Shown here: positions 45,905-54,570 of the stretch, piece after piece | How positions within the stretch are numbered: position 1 is the first letter of the stretch | How the letters are laid out: every line of letters begins with the position of its first letter | Assembly (NCBI RefSeq): GCF_024198215.1 | Contig: NZ_JAKCFA010000011.1 | Coordinates: 186,001 to 250,000 of the forward strand | Direction of reading: 5' to 3' | Source of the DNA: Myxococcus qinghaiensis | GTDB taxonomy: Bacteria; Myxococcota; Myxococcia; Myxococcales; Myxococcaceae | Length of the DNA: 64,000 bases | The notes under the pieces: model-generated | What the model was told of the DNA's origin: nothing | The model's input: only the letters and a program-made list of their open reading frames with translations | The model's database searches: none | Program-made: the position numbers and the translations under genes

Positions 45905-46153
45905 CTATTTGCGTATCGCCTGGACGATGCTGATGAGGATGACCGCCCCCACCGTGGCCACCGCCAGCGAGTAGAGGTTGAGCCCCGTCACGCCCCGGCC
46001 GCCCAGCAGGCTGAACAGCCAGCCGCCCAGCATCGAACCGACGATGCCGGTGGCGATGTTGGCGAACATCCCCATCCTCGCATTCGTGCCCTTGATGATG
46101 CTCGCCAGCCAACCCGCGATTCCGCCCAGCACCAGCCACGCGCAAATTCCCAT
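45905..46153 (-). CDS. GlsB/YeaQ/YmgE-family small membrane protein
   Basis: This is an 82-residue protein with three predicted transmembrane helices and the Gly-rich IAGWLASIIKG and GIVGSMLGGWLF segments typical of the GlsB/YeaQ (transglycosylase-associated) family, linked to stress. Molecular function unknown. Confidence 0.8.
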   Translation of the reverse strand: MGICAWLVLGGIAGWLASIIKGTNARMGMFANIATGIVGSMLGGWLFSLLGGRGVTGLNLYSLAVATVGAVILISIVQAIRK

Positions 46154-46276
46154 GTCGTCCTCCTGACCGGCCGGTTGCTATCAGACCCGGCGTCGCCGTG
46201 CAGCCGGGCACGTTCCTACTACGCGCCACGCATCGACGTATTTCAAGCGTCCCCGGGGCGGTCCGAAAACGAGGAA

Positions 46277-46311
46277 GGCGCCCCGTGCCTCGGTCCGAGA
46301 CACGGAGCGCC
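46277..46311 (-). terminator. Terminator of the chalcone-isomerase-like gene
   Basis: A long imperfect hairpin (GGCGC and GCGCC ends, inner CGTG/CACG and CTCGG/CGAG pairs) lies 30 bases past the stop on the minus strand and is followed there by a T-rich CGTTTTC. Confidence 0.5.
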
Positions 46312-46340
46312 TCCAGGTGACTCGACGCGGGACGACGGAC

Positions 46341-46907
46341 TCAGTCCTTGCCGAGCATCCCGTCCTTCAGGCCGTCATCCACCGGGTCCTTGCCCAGCCA
46401 CACCGAGAAGAGCGCGTCCGCGAAGTCCTTGCCCGCCACGGAGATCTTCTCGCCCTCCTTCTTGCTCTGGATCTGCGTGCCCGTGCCCGGGATGTACGTG
46501 AGGATGAGCTCGTCGCCCTTCTTCAGGTCGGGAATCTCCGCCGTGAAGGTGTTCAGCCGCTCCTGGAGCGCCGGCATCTTCGCGCCCGCGTTCTTCTTGA
46601 AGCCGTCGACGATGGCCTCGGTGATGGTCTTCTTGTCCAAGTCCCGCAGCATGTACATGCGGACGCGCTTGCTCTCGTCCGCGGCCAGGACCTGCGCGGC
46701 ATCCTTCGACGGCGTCTCCAGGTACAACCCCACCGTGTAGACCTTGACGACGAACTTCTTGCGAAGGCCCACACCGTTGAGCTTCAGCTCCTTGTCGCCC
46801 ACCTTGGCGGTTTCCGGATACTTCACCCCGGCCACTTCCACTTCCTTGGCGAATGCGGGGACGGCGAACAGCAGGCAGAGCGCGACGGCGGGCAGCGTGG
46901 CTTTCAT
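46341..46907 (-). CDS. Exported chalcone-isomerase-like protein
   Basis: This is a 188-residue protein with signal peptide (ending AFA). It has the bacterial chalcone-isomerase-like pattern: VEVAGVKYPETAKVG, LNGVGLRKKFVVKVYTVGLYL, and FADALFSVWLGKDPVDDGLKDGMLG at the end. In bacteria this fold often binds fatty acids or haem-like ligands rather than catalysing flavonoid cyclisation. GGAGGG precedes the ATG. Downstream of serC on the same strand with 41 bp between. Confidence 0.75.
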   Translation of the reverse strand: MKATLPAVALCLLFAVPAFAKEVEVAGVKYPETAKVGDKELKLNGVGLRKKFVVKVYTVGLYLETPSKDAAQVLAADESKRVRMYMLRDLDKKTITEAIVDGFKKNAGAKMPALQERLNTFTAEIPDLKKGDELILTYIPGTGTQIQSKKEGEKISVAGKDFADALFSVWLGKDPVDDGLKDGMLGKD

Positions 46908-46947
46908 GAAACCCTCCAGATGAGTTGTTCCGCGAGTTCGACGGAGA

Positions 46948-48036
46948 CTACCCACGGGTCTTCACGAAATGTTCCATGAAGGTGACGAGGGTGCGCACAT
47001 TCTCCACAGTCACGGCGTTGTACGTGGAAACCCGGATTCCCCCCGCCGTGCGGTGCCCCTTCAGGCCCACCATTCCTTGCTGCTTCGCGTCAGCGACGAA
47101 GGCCGCGTCCAGCTCCGGCGTGGGCAGGTGGAACACGACGTTCATCACTGAACGGGACTCGCGCTCCACCGGCGCCCGGTAGAAGCCGGAGTGCGTGTCG
47201 AGCGCGCCGTACAGGAGCTCCGCCTTCTGGCGGTTCCACGCCTCCACCTGCGAAAGGCCGCCCACGCTCTTCATCCACGCGAGCACGTTGCGCACCAGGT
47301 AGATGGCCAGCGTGGGGGGCGTGTTGTAGAGCGAGTTGTTCTCCGCGTGGATGGAGTAGCGGAAGATTTTCGGGATGTCCTTGCGCCCTCGCGCGATGAA
47401 GTCCCTGGCCGCCACCACCAGCGTCACGCCGGAGGGGCCCAGGTTCTTCTGCGCGCCGGCGTAGACGAGCCCGTAGCGCGACAGGTCCATCTTCTTCCAC
47501 AGGAAGTCGGAGCTCATGTCCGCCACCAGGGGAACGGTGCCCACGTCCGGCACCGTGTGCCACTGGGTGCCGTAGATGGTGTTGTTGCTCGTCAGGTGGA
47601 CGTACGCGGCCTGGGGGTCCAGCTTCAGCTCGTCCTGGCGCGGCACCCGCGTGTAGTGCTTGTCGGGCTGCACCGTCGTCACCGCGACGCGCGCCTTGCC
47701 GTAGTACCGCGCCTCGTCGAGCGCCTTCTCGCTCCACACGCCCGTCATGAGGTAGTCCGCGCTCGTGTCGGGGGTGAGGAAGTTCATCGGCACCTGCGCG
47801 AACTGCTGGGACGCGCCGCCGGTGAGGAAGAGCACCTGGTGGGTGGACGGCAGTCCCGTCAGCTCGGTCAGCAGGGCAATGGCCTCGTCGTGGACGGCCT
47901 CGTATTCCTTGCCCCGGTGGCTGTGCTCCATCACGGACATGCCGGAGCCCTGGAAGTCGAGCAGCTCGTCCCGGGCGCGCTCCAGGGCGGGCAGGGGCAG
48001 GCCGGCGGGGCCAGGGTTGAAGTTGATGACGCGCAT
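46948..48036 (-). CDS. serC: Phosphoserine aminotransferase
   Basis: This is a 362-residue PLP enzyme: [10 protein letters not shown] start, [25 protein letters not shown], and the PLP Lys in [12 protein letters not shown] (Lys197). The C-terminal GLKGHR-x-GGIR block is diagnostic for SerC. It converts 3-phosphohydroxypyruvate and glutamate to phosphoserine in serine synthesis, and a related step of pyridoxal biosynthesis. The ATG at 48036 (GAGGA upstream) is the homologous start. Confidence 0.93.
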   Translation of the reverse strand: MRVINFNPGPAGLPLPALERARDELLDFQGSGMSVMEHSHRGKEYEAVHDEAIALLTELTGLPSTHQVLFLTGGASQQFAQVPMNFLTPDTSADYLMTGVWSEKALDEARYYGKARVAVTTVQPDKHYTRVPRQDELKLDPQAAYVHLTSNNTIYGTQWHTVPDVGTVPLVADMSSDFLWKKMDLSRYGLVYAGAQKNLGPSGVTLVVAARDFIARGRKDIPKIFRYSIHAENNSLYNTPPTLAIYLVRNVLAWMKSVGGLSQVEAWNRQKAELLYGALDTHSGFYRAPVERESRSVMNVVFHLPTPELDAAFVADAKQQGMVGLKGHRTAGGIRVSTYNAVTVENVRTLVTFMEHFVKTRG

Positions 48037-48200
48037 GGCGGGGTCCTCGCGGAAATGAAACGGCGGGACGCATTCTTCCCCCCGACGCCCCCCTGGGAGC
48101 CAGTAGGAAGCGCCCCGCTCCACCCGCTTCCTCGGGCGGTCAGGGGCCAGTCGAGCCGGACGCGTGGCCACCGGCCACTTCCGGAGGTCTAGGAGGACAG

Positions 48201-48776
48201 GTGGGTTCCACGGAGGGACTGGCGGAGTGGGTGCGGCGCGCGGCGAGTGGGGAGACTTCCGCCTTCAGTGAGCTGTACCGGCGCACTCGTCCCCTCGTGG
48301 CGAGGCTGATGGCGGGGTTCGGCCCGCTCGACTCCGACGAGGTGGAAGACGTCATCCAGGAGACCTTCGTCCGGGCCTTCCGTGCCCTGCCCCGGCTCAA
48401 GGAAGCCGGCGCCTTCGAGGCGTGGCTCCTGTCCATCGCTCGCAACCGGGCCCGGACGCGGCTGGAGCGCAAGGCGAGCCTGCGGCGCCTGGAAGACGAC
48501 ATCGCGGACCCGGAGCCGGAGACGGTGCCCGCCCTGCCGGAGGCCCTCCAGCTGGAGCGGGACATCGAAGTGGTCCGCCAGCTCATCTCCGAGCTGCCCG
48601 AGGGAGAAGAGAAGCGGACAGTCCAGCTTTTCTATATCGAAGGAGAGCTGTCGGCGCGGGAGATTGCCGAGCAGCTGGGTGTGGGGAAAAGCGCGGTGAC
48701 GATGAGACTCGAGCGCTTCCGGGGTCGTATCAAGAGAGAGTTGCTGCGGCGAGTGCTCGCCGGTCGGTGGGAGTGA
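48201..48776 (+). CDS. ECF sigma factor of the caspase operon
   Basis: This is a 191-residue ECF sigma factor, GTG start with AGGAGG upstream. Region 2: [21 protein letters not shown] and [17 protein letters not shown]. Region 4: [30 protein letters not shown] and [16 protein letters not shown]. It is followed after 6 bp by a zinc-finger membrane protein that looks like its anti-sigma factor, then a caspase-like lipoprotein and a Cys-rich lipoprotein; all four appear to form one operon. Confidence 0.85.
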   Translation: MGSTEGLAEWVRRAASGETSAFSELYRRTRPLVARLMAGFGPLDSDEVEDVIQETFVRAFRALPRLKEAGAFEAWLLSIARNRARTRLERKASLRRLEDDIADPEPETVPALPEALQLERDIEVVRQLISELPEGEEKRTVQLFYIEGELSAREIAEQLGVGKSAVTMRLERFRGRIKRELLRRVLAGRWE

Positions 48777-48782
48777 GAGGTC

Positions 48783-49595
48783 ATGAGACACCTGGATGAC
48801 GAGGCGCTGCGCGCCCTTGCCCGTCGTGAGCCGGACGCGGTGACGTACTTCCGCGAGCACCTGGCCACCGCGTGCGAGGTGTGTGAAGGCTTCCTCGCCA
48901 CCCACTCCGGCCCCGACGTCCTGGATGGACAGGTGGACGCCGTGCTCCTCGCCCTGGCCCCGCCCCGCGCCGACGCCCCGCTGGATGAGGTGGGCTTCGC
49001 ACGGGTGCGCCGGGAGCTGCGCAAGCCTCGCGTGGACACTCGACGATGGGGCCTCATCGCCGGAGCGGTGGCCGCGGGCCTGCTCGCGATTCTCGTGGTC
49101 CCCCGGCTGCGCCAGGGCGGCTCCGGAGTGGAGCTGGGAACCGCGTCCCAGGAGCCGGGCGTGAAGGGCCAGGTGGGCCGAATCGCGCTGGAGCTGGCGG
49201 TGGTGGCCAAGGGCTCGGATGGGGCCCTGCGCCGGTTGGACCCGGACACCCTGGTGGACTCCGACGACGTGCTCCTCTTGCGCTACCACGCCACCGAGGC
49301 GGGCACCGCCCTGCTCTTCCAGCGGCGCGAGGGCGAGGAGCCCCAGCTGCTCGGAACCTTCGCGCTGGAGGCGGGGACGCATGACCTGCAGGGCCCCCAG
49401 GGGCTCTCCGGGGTCAGCCTGGAGGGAGAGTCCGGCCCGCTGACGCTGTGGCTGGCCGCTTCTCCCGCCGGACTGGAGCCCTCCCCGGACGAGGTGAAGC
49501 GCGTGCTGGTGGGTGAAGGTGAGCGGTGGGAACAAGGCACGCTGGCGGTGACGAGGTTCGACGTCCGCGTTCGAAGCGGCCAGAATCAGCCCTGA
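48783..49595 (+). CDS. Zinc-type anti-sigma factor, membrane-anchored
   Basis: This is a 270-residue protein. The cytoplasmic N-terminus has His3, His26, Cys31 and Cys34 (EHLATACEVC), near the ZAS pattern H-x3-C-x2-C but with four residues between His and Cys. One membrane helix follows (about 88-106, WGLIAGAVAAGLLAILVV). The C-terminal ~160 residues are a periplasmic beta-rich domain that could sense a signal. Position right after the sigma gene supports the role. It ends 11 bp before the caspase gene. Confidence 0.7.
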   Translation: MRHLDDEALRALARREPDAVTYFREHLATACEVCEGFLATHSGPDVLDGQVDAVLLALAPPRADAPLDEVGFARVRRELRKPRVDTRRWGLIAGAVAAGLLAILVVPRLRQGGSGVELGTASQEPGVKGQVGRIALELAVVAKGSDGALRRLDPDTLVDSDDVLLLRYHATEAGTALLFQRREGEEPQLLGTFALEAGTHDLQGPQGLSGVSLEGESGPLTLWLAASPAGLEPSPDEVKRVLVGEGERWEQGTLAVTRFDVRVRSGQNQP

Positions 49596-49606
49596 TTCGG
49601 GTAACC

Positions 49607-51253
49607 GTGAGGAACCTTCTTCCCATCCTGCTGGTGGCGCTGACGGCGTGCGCGACTCCTTCGTCCCAGGGGACGGAGAAGGGCGGACTGGTGCCGCTGC
49701 GGCTCGACGAGGAGGCGCTGTCGAGCGCGTACACGCCCCGGCGCATGGCGCTGCTGGTGGGCATCTCCGAGTTCGATGACCCGCACTGGCGCGGCCTGCG
49801 CTACCCCGCCAAGGACGCCACGGACCTGGCGGCGGCGATGTTGGACCCGGCGCGCGGGCGGTTCGACCAGGTGCGCGTGCTCACGCGGCCCGAGGAGACG
49901 ACGCGCGCGGCCATCCTCGCGGCGCTGCGGGAGCTGCGAAAGCAGGCCCACCGTCCGGACGACGTCGTCGTGGTCTACTTCTCCGCGCACGGCACCCTGG
50001 CCCGGGACGCCACGGGCGAGCTGCGCCGCTTCCTGGTGACGCGCGACGCTTCTTATCGCGCCATCGCCCAGACGGCGTTGTCCATGGACATGCTGAAGGC
50101 GGAATTCGACGCGCTCTCCAGTCGCCGCAGGCTCCTGGTGCTCGCATCCTGTCACAGCGGCAACGGCAAGTCGCTGTTGCCCAAGGAGCTGGAGAAGGAG
50201 CTGTCGGGCGTCAAGTCGGGCTTCTACGCGCGGCCCCTGGAGGAGTCCTCGCGAGCGTCCATGGTGTTCGCCGCCTGTGACTGGGGCGAGACGGCGCGCG
50301 AGGACGAGGGGCTGCGCAACGACATCTACACGCACTTCCTCGTCGAGGGCCTGGGCGGCGGCGCGGACCGCAACACCGACGGCGCCGTCACCGCGACGGA
50401 GGCGCACGACTACGCGCGCAGGCGCACCTTCGCCTTCACCGAGGGCCGGCAGCGCCCGTCGGCGGAAATCCTGGAAGTGGGCGCGGACCCGGTGGTGCTG
50501 TCGGGCAACATCGCCCGGACGGGCCGGCCGGAGCTGTTCTCCTACAACCCCCGGTTGGATGGCTTCACGCTGAAGGTGGACGGCGAGACGCGCACGGAGC
50601 TGCCGGGAGGCGCGGCGGTGACGCCCGGCAAGCGCACGGTGGAGCTGACCAAGGGCGACGCGGTGCTGATGCGCCGCGACGTGGAGGTCAGCGCCGGGGA
50701 GCGGCTGCCGCTGGAGCAGCTCCTGTCGGAGGCCTTCCCCCGGCGCTCGCTGTCGCTGCTCGGGGGCATGTTCACCTTCGCTGACGCGCGCAGCCGCAAG
50801 GAGCTGTTGCCGCTGGCGCCGGAGGTGGCCGTGTCGCTGCGGCTGGAGGACCGTCCGCTGCGCGACTTCGGCCTCCTGTTCGACGTGGGCTTCAGCACGG
50901 GCCGGCGCGCGCTCCAGCTCCAACCCGACGACGAAATCTCCTTCCGCTACACGACCTTTTCGGCCGGCATGGCCCTGCCTTACCTGTGGCGATGGGAAAG
51001 ATTGACGCTGTTCGCCGGTCCTCGTGTGGCCGCCCTGTACCTGGGGCGGTCCTTCGAGGTGGACACCTTCGTCAGCGGGCAGCGCTTCTTCACCGTCAGC
51101 CCCGGCGTGGTGGGAGGAATGGTGGTGCGGGTGGGTGAACGTCTGGAATTGATGACCCAGGCGCAGCTCATGCTGACGTACGTGGTGGTGGATGGTGAGG
51201 GACAGGCCGTGGGATTCACCGGCGGCTGGGCCGGTGTGGGGTATCGATTCTGA
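49607..51253 (+). CDS. Caspase-like (C14) lipoprotein with C-terminal beta-barrel-like domain
   Basis: This is a 548-residue protein, GTG start. A lipoprotein signal (LTAC) precedes a caspase/metacaspase p20 domain with VVVYFSAHGT (His128) and LVLASCHSG (Cys182), both catalytic residues present. A linker domain (PEGA-like, about 330-385) follows. The last ~165 residues have alternating hydrophobic strands and end in Tyr-Arg-Phe, typical of outer-membrane beta-barrels. A caspase joined to an envelope barrel suggests a peptidase anchored at the outer membrane. The stop overlaps the start of the next gene (TGATG). It is in an ECF sigma/anti-sigma operon. Target unknown. Confidence 0.75.
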   Translation: MRNLLPILLVALTACATPSSQGTEKGGLVPLRLDEEALSSAYTPRRMALLVGISEFDDPHWRGLRYPAKDATDLAAAMLDPARGRFDQVRVLTRPEETTRAAILAALRELRKQAHRPDDVVVVYFSAHGTLARDATGELRRFLVTRDASYRAIAQTALSMDMLKAEFDALSSRRRLLVLASCHSGNGKSLLPKELEKELSGVKSGFYARPLEESSRASMVFAACDWGETAREDEGLRNDIYTHFLVEGLGGGADRNTDGAVTATEAHDYARRRTFAFTEGRQRPSAEILEVGADPVVLSGNIARTGRPELFSYNPRLDGFTLKVDGETRTELPGGAAVTPGKRTVELTKGDAVLMRRDVEVSAGERLPLEQLLSEAFPRRSLSLLGGMFTFADARSRKELLPLAPEVAVSLRLEDRPLRDFGLLFDVGFSTGRRALQLQPDDEISFRYTTFSAGMALPYLWRWERLTLFAGPRVAALYLGRSFEVDTFVSGQRFFTVSPGVVGGMVVRVGERLELMTQAQLMLTYVVVDGEGQAVGFTGGWAGVGYRF

Positions 51254-52350
51254 TGGGTTCGAGACAACACATCGCGTTGGGAGTCGTCCTGCTGCTGGGA
51301 GCGGGGGCGTGCGGCAACCTGGAGAACGCGCCGCTGCGAGTGGGGACCATCGAAGGGCAGCTCACGGAGTTCGACCCGGCGGTGGCGGTGGTGTCCCTGG
51401 TGGGGGCCCATGACGTGCGCTCGTCGGTGGACGTTGAGGGGCGGTTCAAGCTGGAGGGCGTGCCCACGGGGCCCGCGGAGCTGTTCGTGGTCGCCACGGC
51501 GGAGAAGGCGACGCGGGTGTCCGTGAAGGTGTCGGGCGGCCAGTCGGTGAAGCTCTCGCGCGTGGCGCCCCGAGACGCGGGCTTCTTCGAGATGCGGGTG
51601 AAGGCCTCGCATGGCGAGCGGGTGGCCGGCGTGGAGGTGTCCGTGCTGGACACGCCCTTCGAGCGGCTCGTCCTGGATGGCGCGGGGCGGCTGCGCGTGG
51701 GGCCCCTGCCGGACGGGTGCTACGGGTTGAGCATCGCCGGCGTGGGCTTCTCCGGGGTGCAGGCCGAGGCGTGTGTGGGCTCGGGCGAGAAGAAGGAGCT
51801 GCGCGTGGAGCTGGAGCCCAACGCGGAGCTCGTCAACCGCTGCGGCCTGACGGGCTGCGCGGACGGACTGATGTGCGGCCCGGGCGGCAACTGCGTCGAG
51901 TGCCTGCTGGATGGGCAGTGCGGCGCGGGGATGGTCTGCAAGGGCTTCCGCTGCGGAGCGGTGGGCCCGCGCTGCGGCGCGTGTGATGTCAACGGGAGCT
52001 GCGCGGAGGGCGCGGCGTGCCAGCTCCTCGCCGAGGGTGTCGCCACCTGCGTGAAGCAGTGCACCGAGTCCATGAACGACGAGGACCGCGTGGCGAGCCG
52101 GTGCGAAGCGGGCTTCACCTGCCAGCAAGGCAGCTGCCTCCCGGACCCGGCGCGCTTCCAGGGCTGCCGCGCGCTGCTTCAGCTCGGCGCGGAGTGCGCG
52201 GACGATACGCGCTGCCAGAAGCTCGGCCTGCCGGACGGGCTGTGCCTGGAGGGACAGTGCACGGTGTCCTGCACCCAGGACGTGGAGTGCCCGGGCGCGT
52301 CGCGCTGCGAGGACTCCGCCGTCGGACAGGTGTGCTCCCTGCGCCACTGA
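51253..52350 (+). CDS. Cys-rich lipoprotein with carboxypeptidase-regulatory-like domain
   Basis: This is a 365-residue lipoprotein (AGAC, Cys20). Residues ~25-195 have beta-sandwich repeats of the carboxypeptidase-regulatory type (VEGRFKLEGVPTGPAEL; GAGRLRVGPLPDGCY). The C-terminal ~165 residues hold about 26 Cys residues in CGLTGCADGLMCGPGGNC-like repeats, similar to dickkopf/EGF-like modules. It is translationally coupled to the caspase gene (1-bp overlap), suggesting it acts with it at the surface. Confidence 0.75.
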   Translation: MGSRQHIALGVVLLLGAGACGNLENAPLRVGTIEGQLTEFDPAVAVVSLVGAHDVRSSVDVEGRFKLEGVPTGPAELFVVATAEKATRVSVKVSGGQSVKLSRVAPRDAGFFEMRVKASHGERVAGVEVSVLDTPFERLVLDGAGRLRVGPLPDGCYGLSIAGVGFSGVQAEACVGSGEKKELRVELEPNAELVNRCGLTGCADGLMCGPGGNCVECLLDGQCGAGMVCKGFRCGAVGPRCGACDVNGSCAEGAACQLLAEGVATCVKQCTESMNDEDRVASRCEAGFTCQQGSCLPDPARFQGCRALLQLGAECADDTRCQKLGLPDGLCLEGQCTVSCTQDVECPGASRCEDSAVGQVCSLRH

Positions 52351-52392
52351 GGCGTCAGGAGCCCTTCGTCCGAGGCACGCGAAGCACGCGAT

Positions 52393-53124
52393 TCACGCGG
52401 GGGGCGCCAGCACCAGGCCGTCGCGCGACAGCCGCGCCACCGCGTCCAGGATGTCGGCCTCGGGCATTCCCGTGGCCGCCGCCACCTCTGGCGCGGACAA
52501 GCCCTCCACCGCCATCTTCAGCACCAGCAGCGCGGGCGGCGTGGCCTCCTGGTAGTACGTCACCAGGAGCTCCGGATGACGCCAGAGCAGCGCCAGCTCG
52601 TCTCCTGCCTCAGGCTCCCTCGTCACGCCCTGGCCCCGGGCGCGCACCCAGGCGCAGATTCGGAACGGCTGCTCCAGCACCACCAACGTGGGATTCGGCG
52701 TCAGGCGCTCCACGGGCTCGGGCGCCGCCGCTTGCGAGGCGAACACCGCGAAGTCGGACCACTCGAAGCGCGCCAGCGCGGGTGCGTACGGGGGGAGCCC
52801 TCGCGACGACACCGCATCCGCGATGAAGGCCGGGAAGCCCTCGCCCACGCGGTTCACCTCGTGGTGCCGCGCGGGCCGCGTCAGCGTGTAGTCCTCCACC
52901 AGCGCGTTCCACGTCTCCGCGCCCACCGCGCCTCGCAGCAGCGGGAAGAGCTTCTCCACCGCGGTGCGGATGTGGCCTCGCACGAAGTCGCCGTAGATGG
53001 ACACGCGCGTAGAGGGCGCGCGCCACTCCGGATGCGCGGAGTAGAGCCGCTGCAGCGACTCGTCACCCGGCCGCGCCAGGTAGCTCCCCATGCTGTCGAA
53101 GAAGTGCTTCAGCGAAGGCTTCAT
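52393..53124 (-). CDS. DUF2063 protein, HvfC-like MNIO partner
   Basis: This is a 243-residue protein of the DUF2063 family: RVSIYGDFVRGHIRTAVEKLFPLLR, EDYTLTRPARHHEVNRVGEGFPAFI, and a C-terminal winged-helix-like tail. In Haemophilus and other bacteria HvfC is the recognition partner of the MNIO enzyme HvfB and delivers the precursor peptide. Its ATG overlaps the stop of the upstream DUF692 gene (ATGA), so the two are translated together. Confidence 0.8.
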   Translation of the reverse strand: MKPSLKHFFDSMGSYLARPGDESLQRLYSAHPEWRAPSTRVSIYGDFVRGHIRTAVEKLFPLLRGAVGAETWNALVEDYTLTRPARHHEVNRVGEGFPAFIADAVSSRGLPPYAPALARFEWSDFAVFASQAAAPEPVERLTPNPTLVVLEQPFRICAWVRARGQGVTREPEAGDELALLWRHPELLVTYYQEATPPALLVLKMAVEGLSAPEVAAATGMPEADILDAVARLSRDGLVLAPPA

Positions 53125-53963
53125 CGCCCCGCCCCTTCCCGCAGCGCCGCGCGCGCCAGGTCCGCCTCGTCCAGCACCGCCTCCATCGACGGGATGTCCT
53201 GGTCCCATTCGATGAGCGTGGACACCGGCCCGGTGCGCGCCAGCACGTAGCGGTACAGCGACCACACATCGTCGCAGACGCGGTCGCCGTGCGTGTCGAT
53301 GATGACGTCCGGATACGTGGTGTGGCCCGCGAGGTGGATTTGCACCACGCGCTCCAACGGTAGCGCGTCCACGAAGGCGCGGGCGTCATAGCCGTGGTTG
53401 CGCGCGTTGACGTAGACGTTGTTCACGTCCAACAGCAGCCCGCAGTCGGCCTCCTCCACCACGTTGCGCAGGAAGTCCGCCTCCGACAGCGTGCCGCCGG
53501 GCATGTTCGCGTAGTAGCTCGGGTTCTCCAGCAGGAACGGCCGGCCCACGCGCGCGACGACTTCGCGCACGCGAGGCACCACATGCTCGACGACGGCCTC
53601 GGTGAAGGGCAGCGGCAGCAGGTCATGCAGGTACACGCCGCCCAGCCGCGAGTAGCACAGGTGGTCCGAGAAGAACGGCGCGTCCACGCGCTTCACGAGC
53701 GCCGCGAGCCCCGTGACGTAGTCCTCGTCCAGCGCGTCCGGCCCGCCGATGTCCAACCCCACGCCGTGCGGCAACACCGGCCAGCGCTCGGCACACGCGT
53801 CCAGCGCGCGCTGGGAGCGGCCTCCGAGCGAGAGGAAGTTCTCCGGGATGATCTCCACCCAGTCGAGCGTCCGGTGGGTTCGGGGCAGCTCCTCGTAGAA
53901 GCTCCGGCGCAGACCGATGCCCACGCCCAGGGGCGAAAGTCCGTGTCTTCGCGCGTACGTCAT
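53121..53963 (-). CDS. MNIO/DUF692 oxidase, HvfB/BufB-like
   Basis: This is a 280-residue TIM-barrel protein of the DUF692 family (multinuclear non-haem iron oxidases). Conserved blocks include GVGIGLRRSFYEEL, DWVEIIPENF, PHGVGLDIGG, FFSDHLCYS, LENPSYYANM, LLLDVNNVYVNARNHG and IHLAGH; these hold the Asp/Glu/His iron ligands. Known members modify Cys in small precursor proteins to oxazolone-thioamide or thiooxazole groups that bind copper. Followed by the DUF2063 partner and preceded by a Cys-rich precursor gene on the same strand. Confidence 0.85.
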   Translation of the reverse strand: MTYARRHGLSPLGVGIGLRRSFYEELPRTHRTLDWVEIIPENFLSLGGRSQRALDACAERWPVLPHGVGLDIGGPDALDEDYVTGLAALVKRVDAPFFSDHLCYSRLGGVYLHDLLPLPFTEAVVEHVVPRVREVVARVGRPFLLENPSYYANMPGGTLSEADFLRNVVEEADCGLLLDVNNVYVNARNHGYDARAFVDALPLERVVQIHLAGHTTYPDVIIDTHGDRVCDDVWSLYRYVLARTGPVSTLIEWDQDIPSMEAVLDEADLARAALREGAGR

Positions 53964-53994
53964 CGCCACCACGGTCAGCCACCTCCCCGAGAGA

Positions 53995-54036
53995 CAAATA
54001 AACCGGGCGGCGGGAGGTGCTCTTCCCACCGCCCGG
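53995..54036 (-). terminator. Terminator/attenuator between precursor and MNIO genes
   Basis: On the minus strand CCGGGCGGTGGGAA pairs with TCCCGCCGCCCGG (one mismatch) and is followed by TTTATTT. It lies downstream of the precursor gene and before the MNIO gene, so partial termination would give more precursor than enzyme. Confidence 0.6.
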
Positions 54037-54086
54037 AGGTCGGCGCGAGGGGTGGGTGTCTTCACCCGCCCCTGGTGCGCCGCGGA

Positions 54087-54356
54087 CTACTCCTTCTTCT
54101 GGCCGTTGCAGCCGCCAGCGCCGCAGCCGTGCTCGGCGCCCTTCTCCGGAGTCGCCGCGGGGGCGCCCTCCTGCTTCTGCGCGCCGCAGCCGGCCTCGGC
54201 GCCCTTGCCGTCCGTCTTCGCGGCGCCACAGGAGCCCTCGGCGCCCTTCTCCGCGGCGGCCGGCGTGGCCTCCGCCGACTTGGTGGAGGCACAGCCGGTG
54301 GCGAGGGAGGCCAGGGACAGGGTGCCGACAATCGCCGCAAGAGCCTTCGCGTTCAT
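54087..54356 (-). CDS. Cys-rich lipoprotein precursor of an MNIO system (HvfA-like)
   Basis: This is an 89-residue protein with a lipoprotein signal (LATGC, Cys22) and a short mature part holding four Cys residues in repeated E-G/A-x-C-G units: EGSCG (Cys43), EAGCG (Cys57), EHGCG (Cys78), plus GGCNG (Cys83). This is the HvfA-type precursor pattern whose Cys are modified by DUF692 enzymes. A good GGAAG lies before the ATG. The adjacent MNIO and DUF2063 genes support the assignment. A lipid-anchored precursor is unusual; most are signal-peptide exported. Confidence 0.75.
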   Translation of the reverse strand: MNAKALAAIVGTLSLASLATGCASTKSAEATPAAAEKGAEGSCGAAKTDGKGAEAGCGAQKQEGAPAATPEKGAEHGCGAGGCNGQKKE

Positions 54357-54570
54357 GGGGTTGCTTCCTTTCGGTGCTTCGTTGAGGGGGAACTACGGTG
54401 TGGACTGCGTGGAGCCCCAGCACCCTGTCGGCCCCAGGAGCGCAATGCGCGCCCACGGGATTCGGCCAACGGGGTTCTGGACATGGCGGACCTCATTTAC
54501 GGAGGGCGGGAGCTCACGGATGCATCCGATACGCAATTGTCTGCCCGCCGGTTACCGACCGCCTCGCCAT
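54357..54570. other. Promoter region of the MNIO operon
   Basis: These 214 bases lie upstream of the precursor gene and after the convergently unrelated lipoprotein gene. No coding signal was seen; a Cu- or stress-responsive promoter is expected but no motif can be named. Confidence 0.35.
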
